A DNA stretch of 32,153 nt from Solibacillus merdavium (GCF_014836935.1 NZ_JACSPW010000024.1:1-32153), one strand, 5' to 3'; positions 9,317-19,073 are shown, numbered from the stretch's first letter. The notes: generated from the sequence alone by a model not told the origin. Made by a program: numbers and translations.

Positions 9317-10288
9317 TTATTTTTTCGATTCCCCGTAAATCCAAGTAGCATTAAATTCCTTCCAGAAGGTTTCCGGTGTAATCGAAGGTGGCAGTTGCTC
9401 CAATGCCAGCTGACGTTTCACATGCCCTGTCACCTGATCAAAGCTAAAGGATTGTCCTTCCACCTTTTCTGTAACTGTGGCGATCGCATAGCGTCCATCA
9501 CTTAAAACGAAAGGCTTGGATGTCTCTTTTTCCTTGAGGTTCTGTACTTTTTGAAGAATGGCGGCATCGAGTGTCGATTGACTGGATGTAATAAAGCCAA
9601 TATCGCCACCTAAACTAGCCGAGGCAGCATCTAATGAATGCTCACGTGCTAAAACCGCAAAATCAGAGCCACTTTTCAGCTCCTTTTCCACCCGCTCCGC
9701 ATCCTCTTTTGAATTCACGATAATCATACTAGTTCTATAGGTCGTCGGAATATTATAAATTGACTTATTTTCGTCGTAATACTTTTTTGCCTGTTCCTCT
9801 TCGACAACAACATCATTTGTTAATACCTTATCCAAAATGAGTTGAGCACGTACTTTTTGGCGAAGTTGCTCAGGGGAGAGGCTATGTAAAGTTGTATCAT
9901 TTGAATCTTGTGCTGAACGCAATAAGGCTATTTCTAAATCTATTTCTTCGTCTTTCACATCGATTTTATATTTTTTAGCAGCCTTTTCCATCACCGCTTC
10001 ATTCACTAAATCTTGCAATGTTTCTTTTCCATAACGTTTTTCCATTTCAGATAGCCACTTTTGGCTTGTAATGGACTCTCCATCAACGGCAGCAATTTCT
10101 TCGCTGCCGTCTTTTGATGATGGAGCATCATCCGATGGGAGTAACCATAACACTAGCCAAAATAGATTTCCGATTAACAAAATAAGCAATAAAAGTAAAG
10201 TTGGTTTCGTTTTTAAGCGTCGTTGTGTGTACGGTAAATTATTTGGTGTGGGTTTTGGTGTTTGGTGTAAATTACGATTGGATTTCAT
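9317..10288 (-). CDS. membrane-anchored PpiC/parvulin-type peptidyl-prolyl isomerase (YacD-like)
   Basis: A 323-residue PrsA/SurA-type foldase predicted to work on the outer face of the membrane. A basic N-terminus is followed by one hydrophobic segment (about 29-50) that has no lipobox cysteine, so it is an anchor rather than a lipoprotein signal. A SurA-like helical part (about 66-165) precedes a parvulin domain (about 180-290) with the [16 protein letters not shown] start and the [16 protein letters not shown] loop. B. subtilis has yacD at this position. The start overlaps the hslO end by 17 bases, with AAGG about eight bases upstream. Confidence 0.85.
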   Translation of the reverse strand: MKSNRNLHQTPKPTPNNLPYTQRRLKTKPTLLLLLILLIGNLFWLVLWLLPSDDAPSSKDGSEEIAAVDGESITSQKWLSEMEKRYGKETLQDLVNEAVMEKAAKKYKIDVKDEEIDLEIALLRSAQDSNDTTLHSLSPEQLRQKVRAQLILDKVLTNDVVVEEEQAKKYYDENKSIYNIPTTYRTSMIIVNSKEDAERVEKELKSGSDFAVLAREHSLDAASASLGGDIGFITSSQSTLDAAILQKVQNLKEKETSKPFVLSDGRYAIATVTEKVEGQSFSFDQVTGHVKRQLALEQLPPSITPETFWKEFNATWIYGESKK

Positions 10289-11153
10289 TCACAAAGCCTT
10301 CGAGTTCATTTTTGTCAAAGTGATATGTCTCTAAACAGAAGTGACATTGTGCTTCTGCTCCACCATCTTCGTCAATCATTTCTTGAATTTCCCCGACACC
10401 TAGACTGATAATTGCCGCACCAAAACGCTCTTTTGAACATTGACATTGAAACTGTACAGGCATTGATGTAAGAATTTGAACATTTCCTTCTCCTAATACC
10501 GCATCTAAAATCTGCTCAGGTGTATAGCCTTTTTCAATCATTTTTGATACAGGCTCAATAGATGACAAACGTTTTTCAATTTCTTCGATTGTATCCTCAT
10601 CACAGCCCGGCATTAATTGAATAATAAAGCCACCTGCAGCTAAAATTGTATTATCTGGATTTACTAATACACCTAAACCTACTGATGAAGGTACCTGTTC
10701 AGATGAAGCGAAGTAGTATGTGAAGTCTTCAGCGATTTCGCCTGAAACAATTGGTGTTTGGCCTGAGAACATATCGCGTAAACCTAAATCTTTTACGACT
10801 GTCAGTGCACCTTCCGTACCAACACCGGCACGTACATCCAATTTCCCTTGATCGTTTAATTCAAAATGTACATGTGGATTAGTAACAAAGCCACGCACAT
10901 CTCCTTTTGCATCTGCATCAATTACCATTGGACCAATTGGACCGTTCCCTTCGATTTTGACGGTAATTTTATCGTCCCCTTTTAACATTGCACCCATCAT
11001 TACTGATGCTGTCATTGAACGACCTAAAGCAGCAGATACGATTGGCCATGTATTGTGACGACGTTGTGCTTCTCCTACAGTCTCTGTTGTATTTGTTGCA
11101 AATGCACGAACCTGTCCGTCAAATGCAATAGCTCTTACTAAGTAGTCTTTCAT
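10272..11153 (-). CDS. hslO: redox-regulated chaperone Hsp33
   Basis: A holdase activated by oxidative unfolding. The 293-residue protein has the expected N-terminal core and the C-terminal zinc/redox switch: CQC (Cys237, Cys239) and CHFC (Cys270, Cys273), all four cysteines present. An additional cysteine at 184 ([12 protein letters not shown]) lies in the linker. The ATG has AGAGG nine bases upstream, 17 bases after the coaX stop. The foldase gene overlaps its end, so the two extracytoplasmic/cytoplasmic protein-folding factors are co-transcribed, as in B. subtilis. Confidence 0.97.
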   Translation of the reverse strand: MKDYLVRAIAFDGQVRAFATNTTETVGEAQRRHNTWPIVSAALGRSMTASVMMGAMLKGDDKITVKIEGNGPIGPMVIDADAKGDVRGFVTNPHVHFELNDQGKLDVRAGVGTEGALTVVKDLGLRDMFSGQTPIVSGEIAEDFTYYFASSEQVPSSVGLGVLVNPDNTILAAGGFIIQLMPGCDEDTIEEIEKRLSSIEPVSKMIEKGYTPEQILDAVLGEGNVQILTSMPVQFQCQCSKERFGAAIISLGVGEIQEMIDEDGGAEAQCHFCLETYHFDKNELEGFVNEIQS

Positions 11154-11170
11154 GTTGAAATTCCTCTTTT

Positions 11171-11938
11171 CTACTGATTTCTTTTATAAATAATCGCTAA
11201 TCCCTTTAAAGTAAGGAATGAATCGACAATATCAATCATTTGTGTTTCATCGGCAATTAGTTTTGCAAGTCCACCTGTGGCAATTACCATTGGCTCCTCT
11301 TTACTTTGAGCTTTCATACGACTTACAATGCCTTCTACTTGCCCGATAAAGCCATAAAATACACCTGCTTGCATTGCAGCAATCGTATTCTTCCCAACAA
11401 CCTGCGATGCTCGTGCAATTTCAAAGCGGGGTAATTTTGCTGCCCGTACATTTAGCGCTTCTACAGAAATCGCAATTCCGGGTGCAATAGCGCCTCCCAA
11501 ATAATCCCCACGCTCATTTATAAAGCAGTATGTAATCGCTGTTCCAAAATCTATAATAATCAAGGGTCTACCACCATATTGCTCTAAAGCTGCAACAGCA
11601 TTGACAATACGGTCAGCACCAACTTCACGTGGATTTTCATACTTTATATTCAAGCCGGTTTTTACACCTGGTCCAACAATTAAAGGCTGGGTATGGAAAT
11701 ATTTTTTACACATTAATTCAAGCGCAAACATTATAGGTGGCACAACTGAGGATATAATAATCCCCTTTATTTGTTCAAATGAAATGCCTTCATGAGCGAA
11801 AAATGCTTTAAATTGCATCGCATATTCATCTTCTGTTTTCCGTATATTTGTTTCTGTCCGCCAATGGTGTATGAGTTTATCATGATGATAAATACCTAAA
11901 GTAATATTGGAGTTTCCTGCATTCATCACTAAAATCAA
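11171..11938 (-). CDS. coaX: type III pantothenate kinase, with an altered phosphate-binding motif
   Basis: Phosphorylates pantothenate, the first step of CoA synthesis. The 255-residue ASKHA-fold protein matches Bacillus CoaX along its length: [12 protein letters not shown], the [20 protein letters not shown] segment with the probable catalytic base Asp109, [10 protein letters not shown] (Asp130) and [11 protein letters not shown]. The first motif, normally DxGNT, reads NAGNS: Asp6 is Asn (codon AAT). The start is the TTG at 11936-11938, with TAGGTG six bases upstream. A GTG at 11947 has no site of its own, being part of that sequence. Whether the enzyme is active is open. Confidence 0.9.
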   Translation of the reverse strand: MILVMNAGNSNITLGIYHHDKLIHHWRTETNIRKTEDEYAMQFKAFFAHEGISFEQIKGIIISSVVPPIMFALELMCKKYFHTQPLIVGPGVKTGLNIKYENPREVGADRIVNAVAALEQYGGRPLIIIDFGTAITYCFINERGDYLGGAIAPGIAISVEALNVRAAKLPRFEIARASQVVGKNTIAAMQAGVFYGFIGQVEGIVSRMKAQSKEEPMVIATGGLAKLIADETQMIDIVDSFLTLKGLAIIYKRNQ

Positions 11939-11944
11939 AAGCGA

Positions 11945-11950
11945 CACCTA
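11945..11950 (-). promoter_or_regulatory. coaX ribosome binding site
   Basis: TAGGTG lies six bases before the TTG at 11938. It favours this start over the GTG at 11947, and gives the normal N-terminus of the family. Confidence 0.6.
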
Positions 11951-11970
11951 CTTTTCATGTTCTGAAAAAA

Positions 11971-11979
11971 ATCATACCA
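11971..11979 (-). promoter_or_regulatory. candidate extended -10 promoter of coaX
   Basis: TGGTATGAT is an extended -10 (TGn plus TATGAT at 11971-11976) without a clear -35. The start would be near 11964, about 25 bases before the TTG. Confidence 0.45.
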
Positions 11980-12046
11980 TATTTGGGCATCCACTATACA
12001 GTATTCCGTTTTTGCCTTTGTCCGTTGCATAAATAAATTGGGATGA

Positions 12047-12086
12047 AAAAACTGACTATCTCCTTTTCCTAGGAAATAGTCAGTTT
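12047..12086 (-). terminator. ftsH terminator
   Basis: An 11-bp stem (12049-12059 with 12076-12086) with a 16-base interior that can partly pair, followed by a T run on the minus strand, lies eight bases after the ftsH stop. Confidence 0.85.
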
Positions 12087-12093
12087 GCTTGTA

Positions 12094-14127
12094 TTATTTT
12101 GGACGGTCTTCATCAATGCCTTGTGGGCGATCGTCCGACACATCTTTCGGTAAATCTTCTACTGTTGGAGGTGTCTTTTCACCTTGTACCTCATCATTAA
12201 TTGAAGCATTACCAGCCGTTTCAATTGTTGGCGTTACTTCTTTTTCTGTTTGAGGCTCTGATTCTACTACCTCTTCTTCAGGAGGCAGTACACCGTGGTC
12301 GCGTAAATGTTCAATTTGCTGTGCATTTAACGTTTCAATTTTAATTAACGTATTTGCAATTAAATCAAGCAAGTCACGACGCTCTGTTAAAATACGTTTC
12401 GTACGAGCATATTGCTCATCGACGATACGTTGAACTTCTTTATCAATTTCATATGCTACTGTATCTGAGTAGTTTTGGTCTGAGCCAAAATCACGTCCTA
12501 AGAACGGATTACCACCTTGGTTTGAGCCATACTGAACAGCACCTAAACTATTGCTCATACCATACTCTGTTACCATCGCACGTGCAATGCTCGTTACTTT
12601 TTGGAAGTCATTATGTGCACCTGTTGATACTTCACCAAGTACGATTTCTTCCGCAACACGTCCACCTAAAAGTCCAGCGATACGGTCAAGCAACTCTTGC
12701 TTTGTCGTAAAGAAGCGCTCTTCTTTCGGTAACATAATCGCATAACCACCCGCTTGACCGCGTGGAACAATTGTTACTTTATGAACAGTATCTGCTTCGT
12801 CTAATTGTAAACCAACAACAACGTGACCCGCTTCATGGAATGCAACAAGCTTTTTCTCTTTTGGAGAGTAAACGCGGCTTGCTTTTGCCGGACCTGCGAT
12901 TACGCGGTCAGATGCTTCATCAATATCTGCCATGTTGATTGTTTTCTTGTTTTTACGAGCTGCAACAAGGGCACCTTCGTTTAATAAGTTTTCTAGATCA
13001 GCACCTGAGAATCCTGGTGTACGCTGTGCAACGGCCGCTAAATCAACTGTATCTGCTAATGGCTTATTGCGTGCATGTACTTTTAGAATTGCTTCACGGC
13101 CTTTTACGTCTGGGTGACCAACCGTAATTTGACGGTCAAAACGACCAGGACGTAATAATGCTTTATCTAGGATGTCTGGGCGGTTTGTCGCAGCGATTAT
13201 GATAATCCCTTCGTTTGCACCGAAACCATCCATTTCAACTAATAATTGGTTTAATGTTTGTTCACGCTCATCGTGACCGCCACCAAGACCTGCACCACGT
13301 TGACGACCTACTGCATCAATCTCATCAATGAAAATGATACATGGTGCATTTTTCTTCGCGTTTTCGAATAAATCACGAACACGCGATGCACCGACACCGA
13401 CGAACATTTCCACGAAGTCAGAACCTGAAATCGAGAAGAATGGTACGCCTGCTTCACCTGCTACCGCACGCGCAAGTAATGTTTTACCAGTACCTGGAGG
13501 ACCTACAAGTAGAATCCCTTTAGGAATACGTGCCCCAATATCAGTAAATTTACGGTGATCTTTTAAGAAGTCTACTACTTCTACAAGCTCTTGCTTCTCT
13601 TCATCGGCACCTGCTACGTCGTTGAAGCGAACTTTTTTCTTTTGGTCATCATAAAGCTTCGCCTTTGATTTACCAAAGTTCATCACCTTATTACCGCCAC
13701 CTTGAGATTGGCTTAATAAGAAGAAGAACAAAATAATGATAATAACAAATGGAATAATGCTCGTAAGGAATGTTACGAACCCGCTAGTTTGCGGTTGTTC
13801 TAAAATTTCCACTCCTGGATATTCACCGTTTGCAATTTGTTCTTCAATTTGCAAAATACGATCTACAGAAGTTTGGTCATTTTGTAGAACGTTTACTGTG
13901 AAAGTTTCGCCTTCTTCAGCACCGTTCATTTGACCTACGATTTTGTACACGCCTCGCTCAGGCTGTATTGTAATAGAGGCAACCTCATTACTTTCTAAAG
14001 CCTCAAAAAATGCGTGATAATCAAGATTTTCAGTTGTCTGTTTTCCACCATTAAATGTTCCAAAAATCCCGATAATTACGAGAAAAATTAGTAAATAAAA
14101 TATGGTGTATCGAAATATTCGATTCAT
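12094..14127 (-). CDS. ftsH: ATP-dependent zinc metalloprotease FtsH
   Basis: A membrane-bound AAA+ protease that degrades misfolded membrane proteins and regulators, including factors that control entry into sporulation. The 677-residue protein has TM1 (about 6-24), an extracytoplasmic loop and TM2 (about 119-138). The AAA domain follows, with Walker A GPPGTGKT (209-216), Walker B IIFIDEID (264-271) and the [18 protein letters not shown] region, and then the zinc motif HEAGH (431-435). The tail after about residue 610 is acidic, proline-rich and longer than in B. subtilis (637 aa). The ATG at 14125-14127 has GAGGAGG six bases upstream; an upstream GTG lies within that site. Confidence 0.98.
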   Translation of the reverse strand: MNRIFRYTIFYLLIFLVIIGIFGTFNGGKQTTENLDYHAFFEALESNEVASITIQPERGVYKIVGQMNGAEEGETFTVNVLQNDQTSVDRILQIEEQIANGEYPGVEILEQPQTSGFVTFLTSIIPFVIIIILFFFLLSQSQGGGNKVMNFGKSKAKLYDDQKKKVRFNDVAGADEEKQELVEVVDFLKDHRKFTDIGARIPKGILLVGPPGTGKTLLARAVAGEAGVPFFSISGSDFVEMFVGVGASRVRDLFENAKKNAPCIIFIDEIDAVGRQRGAGLGGGHDEREQTLNQLLVEMDGFGANEGIIIIAATNRPDILDKALLRPGRFDRQITVGHPDVKGREAILKVHARNKPLADTVDLAAVAQRTPGFSGADLENLLNEGALVAARKNKKTINMADIDEASDRVIAGPAKASRVYSPKEKKLVAFHEAGHVVVGLQLDEADTVHKVTIVPRGQAGGYAIMLPKEERFFTTKQELLDRIAGLLGGRVAEEIVLGEVSTGAHNDFQKVTSIARAMVTEYGMSNSLGAVQYGSNQGGNPFLGRDFGSDQNYSDTVAYEIDKEVQRIVDEQYARTKRILTERRDLLDLIANTLIKIETLNAQQIEHLRDHGVLPPEEEVVESEPQTEKEVTPTIETAGNASINDEVQGEKTPPTVEDLPKDVSDDRPQGIDEDRPK

Positions 14128-14168
14128 CCCCAGCCTCCTCACAACGTTACAGAAAAACTATAAGTAAA

Positions 14169-14198
14169 ATCTTAACATACGTTGAAATTTTCATACAA
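14169..14198 (-). promoter_or_regulatory. candidate ftsH promoter
   Basis: TGTTAAGAT forms an extended -10 (TAAGAT at 14169-14174), 18 bp from the -35 TTGTAT (14193-14198). A short inverted repeat CGTTG/CAACG (14180-14184, 14196-14200) spans the spacer and -35. In B. subtilis the TilS-HprT pair, encoded just upstream, has been reported to activate ftsH. Confidence 0.5.
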
Positions 14199-14255
14199 CG
14201 AAAAGCACTCTAATTTTAAATGTTCAAACGAATTATGACAAAACCCGCTCTTTTT

Positions 14256-14291
14256 ATCGATTATGCCAATGCAAAACAGCATTCTATCGAT
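14256..14291. other. imperfect hairpin between hpt and ftsH
   Basis: Outer arms ATCGAT (14256-14261 and 14286-14291) and inner arms AATGC/GCATT (14268-14272, 14279-14283) form an interrupted stem. On the plus strand it ends in TTTTTC, but no plus-strand gene precedes it. On the minus strand it is followed by A residues, so it is not a good hpt terminator. Confidence 0.35.
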
Positions 14292-14302
14292 TTTTCTACC
14301 AC

Positions 14303-14845
14303 TTAAAATGAATAAACTTCACGCTTCAAAATTCCGATATATGGCAAGTTACGATATTTTTCCGCATAATCTAAACCGTAACCAACTACAAATCCGTCTG
14401 GTACTTCGAAGCCAACGATATCTGCTTCTAAATTTACTTTGCGTCCAGATGGCTTATCCAGTAAAGTAACAATTCTTATCGATTTTGCTTTACGGTATTT
14501 AAATAAATCAACTAAATAGCTTAATGTTAATCCACTGTCGATAATGTCTTCAATAATAATCACATCGCGACCTTCTACACTAGTATTTAAGTCTTTGACA
14601 ATTTTTACTTCCCCGGATGATACTGTGGCATTACCGTATGAAGTAACGTCCATAAAATCCAATTCTACATACGAATCAAAACGCTTCATTAAATCTGTCA
14701 TAAAAGGCATCGCACCTTTTAATACACCTACTGCTAAAGGGAAAAGTTCTTTATACTCCTCTGTCAGCTCTGCACCAAGTTCTCTAATACGCTCTTGGAT
14801 TTGTTCTTCTGTAATCATAATTTTTTCAATATCATTTTGAATCAT
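14303..14845 (-). CDS. hpt: hypoxanthine-guanine phosphoribosyltransferase
   Basis: Salvages hypoxanthine and guanine to IMP and GMP with PRPP. The 180-residue type I phosphoribosyltransferase carries the PRPP loop [17 protein letters not shown] (about 94-110), the early [15 protein letters not shown] segment and the base-binding [13 protein letters not shown] near the C-terminus. AGGGGG lies nine bases before the ATG. The gene begins 32 bp after tilS. In B. subtilis the product (HprT) binds TilS, and the pair has been linked to ftsH transcription; the same three genes are adjacent here. Confidence 0.97.
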   Translation of the reverse strand: MIQNDIEKIMITEEQIQERIRELGAELTEEYKELFPLAVGVLKGAMPFMTDLMKRFDSYVELDFMDVTSYGNATVSSGEVKIVKDLNTSVEGRDVIIIEDIIDSGLTLSYLVDLFKYRKAKSIRIVTLLDKPSGRKVNLEADIVGFEVPDGFVVGYGLDYAEKYRNLPYIGILKREVYSF

Positions 14846-14877
14846 GAGTAGATTCCCCCTTTAATTAATTAAACTTT

Positions 14878-16284
14878 CTAAAGACGTTCATTGCTGTCGA
14901 CAAGAAGCACCATTGAATGCTTTGTCGATTTTACATTAGAAAATTTATTGTTTACGCGCACAGCTAATATGGAGAGCAACTCATCATTAGCATCCACTAA
15001 TAACGGCCAACTAGCTCTTTTTAAGAAAGGAATCTTGTCATCAATGAAAATGCGAGATACTTTTTTCTGATGCTGCATGCCTTGTAGCGCAATACGATCC
15101 CCTTGTTTTGGAGACCTTATGAATAATGGAAACCATACAGATGACGCTTCGAAAAAATGTGGATGATATTGTTGTAATAGAGCATCGTCACATAACGCAA
15201 GTTCTCCGATATAAATGCGCATCGTCCCAAGCATGTACCACTCATTCAAAACGATTTGTTGTTTTTCCATCAAAAAGCTATTCTTCTTAGTTTCAAATAC
15301 AACTTCATCGTATTGTCGCCGGGCAATAAAATTCTCAGGTAAATCAAGTGTACGACTTCCTTCAGACGTTGAAAACAACGCCAAAACTGTCGTACAAAGT
15401 ACATAGCTTTGAAACGTTTTTGAATCGTTATAAAGATAACTTAATAGTATTAAAACGAGCCTTCTTTGTAAAGCAAGTGGTTCTTTTTGAAATGCAGAAA
15501 CATTTACTTTGTAATAATTTTTGTCAAATTTATTAAAAAGCTCAAAAAAACGCACTTTTGCAAGGTCCATTAAATACGAATCATCTTCTGTAAGTTGTTG
15601 TGCGATGTTTACGGCATGTTGGGACACGAGGGGATTTTCTTCTTTTAAAATTGGTACGACATGATGACGAAACCGATTGCGGGTATAATCATTCTTTGCG
15701 TTGCTTGGATCTTCACGGTATAAAACATCTTTACTATGTAAATATTCCCCAATTTCATGTTTTGTAACCATCAAAAATGGGCGAATTACCGTATAATCAT
15801 AAAAATTTCTAATCGGCAAAATTCCTTTTAATCCATTTAATGAACTTGCTTTCGTTAAGGCCATCAACATAGACTCCAATTGGTCATCCGCATGATGGGC
15901 CGTTACTAATTTTGTGCATTGTTGTGCATCCATGACCTCTTCAAAAAAACGATAACGCTCTTGACGGCATATTGCCTGAATATTCCCCCCGTCCTTTTGC
16001 TGAATTTCTGCAATAGGAATGGCACAGCTGTAAAACGGGATTCCCCAGGATTTACACGTCTGTTCCACAAATACACAATCCTCAGCTGATTGCTCGCCGC
16101 GTAACATATGATCGACATGGGCTACGACGAGCTCAATTTGAAAGTAGCTTTGAAAATGATGAAAAAAAGAAAGAAGCGCCATCGAATCAACGCCTCCTGA
16201 ACAAGCAATTAATAGTTTTTCACCATTTTCTATAAGCTGATGTTCTTTTATAAATGCTAAAACACTATGCTCTAAACTGTGCAT
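14878..16284 (-). CDS. tilS: tRNA(Ile)-lysidine synthetase
   Basis: Converts C34 of the CAU-anticodon tRNA-Ile2 to lysidine so that it reads AUA. The 468-residue protein has the PP-loop SGGVDS (29-34) in the ATP-pyrophosphatase domain, the HVDHMLRGEQSAED and GNIQAICRQERYRFF segments, and the TAHHADDQLES motif. The C-terminal domain includes DKIPFLKRASWPLLVDANDE. GAGGTG is five bases before the ATG. It starts only 20 bp after the spoIIE stop, whereas B. subtilis has yabS and yabT in that interval. Confidence 0.97.
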   Translation of the reverse strand: MHSLEHSVLAFIKEHQLIENGEKLLIACSGGVDSMALLSFFHHFQSYFQIELVVAHVDHMLRGEQSAEDCVFVEQTCKSWGIPFYSCAIPIAEIQQKDGGNIQAICRQERYRFFEEVMDAQQCTKLVTAHHADDQLESMLMALTKASSLNGLKGILPIRNFYDYTVIRPFLMVTKHEIGEYLHSKDVLYREDPSNAKNDYTRNRFRHHVVPILKEENPLVSQHAVNIAQQLTEDDSYLMDLAKVRFFELFNKFDKNYYKVNVSAFQKEPLALQRRLVLILLSYLYNDSKTFQSYVLCTTVLALFSTSEGSRTLDLPENFIARRQYDEVVFETKKNSFLMEKQQIVLNEWYMLGTMRIYIGELALCDDALLQQYHPHFFEASSVWFPLFIRSPKQGDRIALQGMQHQKKVSRIFIDDKIPFLKRASWPLLVDANDELLSILAVRVNNKFSNVKSTKHSMVLLVDSNERL

Positions 16285-16304
16285 TTTTTCACCTCATATA
16301 CCGT

Positions 16305-18659
16305 TCAATGTTTGATTGTTGGTCGAAATACTTGCCATGGCTTTGATACATGTTGCAGACGGAATAACATGACAGTGCAGTCGTCCGCAATTGGGTACAT
16401 TTGTTTGAATTGAGTCATTACATCAAATAATACAACTTGGATAGAGGCACCTTTTTCTATTCCTTGACGAATCAACCTGATAAATAATTGTTCTTGAGCA
16501 TCCCACTGTGCGGATGGTGAAAATAATCCATCCGAAATCATTAAAATAACATCCTCTGATAATAATGGAGTCATTTCAGTGTCGATTGCAAAATTCGGTA
16601 AAAAACCGATTGGGGCGCTTGTACTTTCTATTTTAAATAAATCGGGTCCCCTTAAAACGTAAGTTGTCATGCCGCCTGCTTTCCAGCACCATAAATGACC
16701 GAACTGTAAATCGACTAGGGCAAAATCCATCGTAGCATACATATCAGAATCATTTTTTAATGACATCACGTAATGCATCGTATGCATAGCCGTTTCAGGA
16801 TCCATGTTATACGTTATACAATCTTGCATCATTTGAATTAAACGTTCACTTTCTTCGTGTGCCCTTACATTCGTCCCCATACCATCTGATAGCATAACCG
16901 CCATTAATCCCGGATGAATTGGAAATACGCGGTAAGAATCCCCGGAAATCGTATGGTGGGCATGTGAATACGTATATATATCATACTCCAATTGATAACG
17001 AATTGCCGAGCGAAACTTTATTTGTCGATAAAAAATAGGCGATTGCTGTTCATAAATCGTTTCACCTTTCAGTGGTTCATGTAGCAATTCAAATAATTGT
17101 TGTTCTAGATGTTGGATCACAACGTGTGTATCGCGCTGATCTGCAATATAACAAATGAATTCCCGATCTCCTATTTCTGTTTTTAACCACTGAATGTGTA
17201 GACAATGGATATCGCGCTCATTTAAATATTGTTGAATATCCCCATCTACTTCTGTTGTTCCGACATCTAACTGGTGACTGCTTAATAGCTTTTCAAAATG
17301 ACTGCTTAAATCACGCAACTGTAACGCAATCATTTTTTTACCATGATAATATTCGCGTTCCATATGTTCTTTTTGGATTGCCGACTCTAGCTCTTCCAGC
17401 AGTTTAGATGACTTTATACACTTTCCTTTAAGTTGTTCCTCAACGCGCATCCATCCAACAGGTTTTGGACTTCTTTTTGCTAATCGCCAAGCATTGATTG
17501 TCTCTTCCATTTCTCTATTCCCCCCCCAGCATTGTTCATATTTGAAACAGCTAGAGCAAATTAAAAATGGTTCTACCTTCTTTTCGTTTTTTGTTGATGG
17601 TTGTGTAAACCGCTCAAAAACAAGTTCCTTCATAAATGACACAAAGTGCTGAAATTGCTTAAGCTGGACTTCCACTACCTCATTGCGATTCACTTGAACG
17701 ATACTGACCGTTTGCTGCTTATAATACATTTGGCAATAAGAAAGCACTTTTTTCGGTACTAATAAAAATCCAACCGTACCTGTCAACATCGATAAAAAAT
17801 AAACGCTGTCTATCGGTAATGTCGCATCATAGAAAAAGAAAAATATACTAGGAAGCAAGCTAAACAAAGCAACTATATAACGCCCCTGATTTTGAACTAT
17901 TGCTGCCACCAAACCTGTACAAGCATATAAGATCATCATACCTGTAAAGGACAAATTCGCTAGTCCCATAAAGAACCCAAGGGATAATGAAAAGATTACA
18001 GTAGCCCCAACAGTCGAAGTATAGGCAACGAGACAAATAAGAAAGTGAAGTAAAATTAGCGGTAATGAAAAGTAAAGGAGAGTCATGCTTTGCATACCCA
18101 CCATTACCCCGGCCAAAATAATCATGATTGCCGTGATTTTGTCCCTTGTCCATTCAAACTGACCTACTTCGTTAGTTTGCAATGTCAGAAGTCGAATAAA
18201 AAATAACATAGATACGGAGAAAAAGCATTCATAAATAATATAGAATAATACCATTACAGACGGTGTACCACTATGCAACATCATTTGCCACAATAGTTGT
18301 ACGATGACGATGCTGCTTGCGAGCAAAATATATGGAGATAGTTTCAAAAACTTAAATCTTACGAGACATTCCATGAAAAGCAATTGTACTAAAACAATAG
18401 CAACTTGCCCAAAGCCAAGGAAGCAAGTTCCGATTATCCCTCCTAGTAATGCACTCTTTTGAAAAGCAGCAAACCGGGTCCGTATAATAAGCCAGAAAGG
18501 TAGAAACAATGGAACAACTGCTTCAAAAAAAACAGCCTGAGCAAAACAAAAGGCTAGAAAGACTATAGCACTTGATATTATCATTTTCGATTTTTCTTTA
18601 TATAATAATAGGCTTAAATTAAATGTTTGAAACTCATTTTGATTGTTTAATGTCACCAT
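16305..18659 (-). CDS. spoIIE: stage II sporulation protein E (PP2C-type phosphatase)
   Basis: Dephosphorylates SpoIIAA-P in the forespore to release sigma-F, and helps form the polar septum with FtsZ. The 784-residue protein has an N-terminal block of about ten membrane helices (about 30-310), a central FtsZ-interacting/oligomerisation region with a CSSCFKYEQCWGG cysteine cluster, and a C-terminal PPM phosphatase domain. Metal-binding acidic residues are seen in ISGDSYRVF, VMLSDGMGTN, MISDGLFS and IADDCTVML. The ATG at 18657-18659 is chosen because AAGGTGAT is a good distance upstream; a GTG four codons earlier overlaps that site. It is shorter than the B. subtilis protein (827). Confidence 0.97.
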   Translation of the reverse strand: MVTLNNQNEFQTFNLSLLLYKEKSKMIISSAIVFLAFCFAQAVFFEAVVPLFLPFWLIIRTRFAAFQKSALLGGIIGTCFLGFGQVAIVLVQLLFMECLVRFKFLKLSPYILLASSIVIVQLLWQMMLHSGTPSVMVLFYIIYECFFSVSMLFFIRLLTLQTNEVGQFEWTRDKITAIMIILAGVMVGMQSMTLLYFSLPLILLHFLICLVAYTSTVGATVIFSLSLGFFMGLANLSFTGMMILYACTGLVAAIVQNQGRYIVALFSLLPSIFFFFYDATLPIDSVYFLSMLTGTVGFLLVPKKVLSYCQMYYKQQTVSIVQVNRNEVVEVQLKQFQHFVSFMKELVFERFTQPSTKNEKKVEPFLICSSCFKYEQCWGGNREMEETINAWRLAKRSPKPVGWMRVEEQLKGKCIKSSKLLEELESAIQKEHMEREYYHGKKMIALQLRDLSSHFEKLLSSHQLDVGTTEVDGDIQQYLNERDIHCLHIQWLKTEIGDREFICYIADQRDTHVVIQHLEQQLFELLHEPLKGETIYEQQSPIFYRQIKFRSAIRYQLEYDIYTYSHAHHTISGDSYRVFPIHPGLMAVMLSDGMGTNVRAHEESERLIQMMQDCITYNMDPETAMHTMHYVMSLKNDSDMYATMDFALVDLQFGHLWCWKAGGMTTYVLRGPDLFKIESTSAPIGFLPNFAIDTEMTPLLSEDVILMISDGLFSPSAQWDAQEQLFIRLIRQGIEKGASIQVVLFDVMTQFKQMYPIADDCTVMLFRLQHVSKPWQVFRPTIKH

Positions 18660-18688
18660 TTTTACTATCACCTTTTCTTTTTATCGCT

Positions 18689-18721
18689 ATTATACAAATC
18701 CTTGAAAAGTGAATTTTGTCT
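18689..18721 (-). promoter_or_regulatory. spoIIE promoter (sigma-A, long spacer)
   Basis: A perfect -10 TATAAT (18689-18694) has no -35 at 17 bp. AGACAA (18716-18721) lies 21 bp away, or CAGACA 22 bp away. B. subtilis spoIIE is known for a similar 21-bp spacer and Spo0A dependence. Confidence 0.55.
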
Positions 18722-18748
18722 GTTTGTAGGACTGCTTATAAAAAATTG

Positions 18749-18755
18749 TTCGACG
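18749..18755 (-). promoter_or_regulatory. candidate Spo0A box upstream of spoIIE
   Basis: CGTCGAA on the minus strand matches the 0A box TGTCGAA at six of seven positions, about 70 bp upstream of the predicted spoIIE start. Confidence 0.45.
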
Positions 18756-18869
18756 GATTTTTTAAGGGAATATGCACGTTTTCAACTTAATTTCTAATCA
18801 AAATACAAAAAAATAATTATTACCCATTTACCCCTTCATAAAGGCCTCAAAATTTAGCGGAAATTGTTG

Positions 18870-18898
18870 TTGACACTTATTGCACCGCATTGTATTAT
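18870..18898 (+). promoter_or_regulatory. tRNA-Met/tRNA-Glu promoter
   Basis: A perfect -35 TTGACA (18870-18875) is 17 bp from the -10 TATTAT (18893-18898), ending 19 bp before the tRNA. It is a strong stable-RNA promoter, divergent from spoIIE. Confidence 0.85.
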
Positions 18899-18917
18899 TA
18901 GTTCTGTTGTTAATTTT

Positions 18918-18994
18918 GGCGGTGTAGCTCAGTTGGCTAGAGCACTCGGTTCATACCCGAAAGGTCGTGGGTTCGACTCCCTCTGCCGCCACCA
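18918..18994 (+). tRNA. tRNA-Met (CAU), elongator type
   Basis: A 77-base cloverleaf including an encoded CCA. The acceptor GGCGGTG pairs with TGCCGCC through two G-U pairs, the D-arm is GCTCAGTTGGCTAGAGC, the anticodon loop is TTCATAC and the T-arm holds GTTCGAC. The acceptor does not match initiator Met or tRNA-Ile2. It corresponds in position to trnSL-Met1 of B. subtilis. Confidence 0.95.
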
Positions 18995-19001
18995 TTTTTT
19001 A

Positions 19002-19073
19002 GGCCCGTTGGTCAAGTGGTTAAGACACCGCCCTTTCACGGCGGTAACACGGGTTCGAATCCCGTACGGGTCA
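19002..19073 (+). tRNA. tRNA-Glu (UUC)
   Basis: A 72-base cloverleaf. GGCCCGT pairs with ACGGGTC, the anticodon loop is CTTTCAC with TTC, and the T-loop is GTTCGAAT. The 3' CCA is not encoded (TCT follows the discriminator A), so CCA must be added by nucleotidyltransferase. It follows tRNA-Met after seven bases, like trnSL-Glu1 of B. subtilis. Confidence 0.95.
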
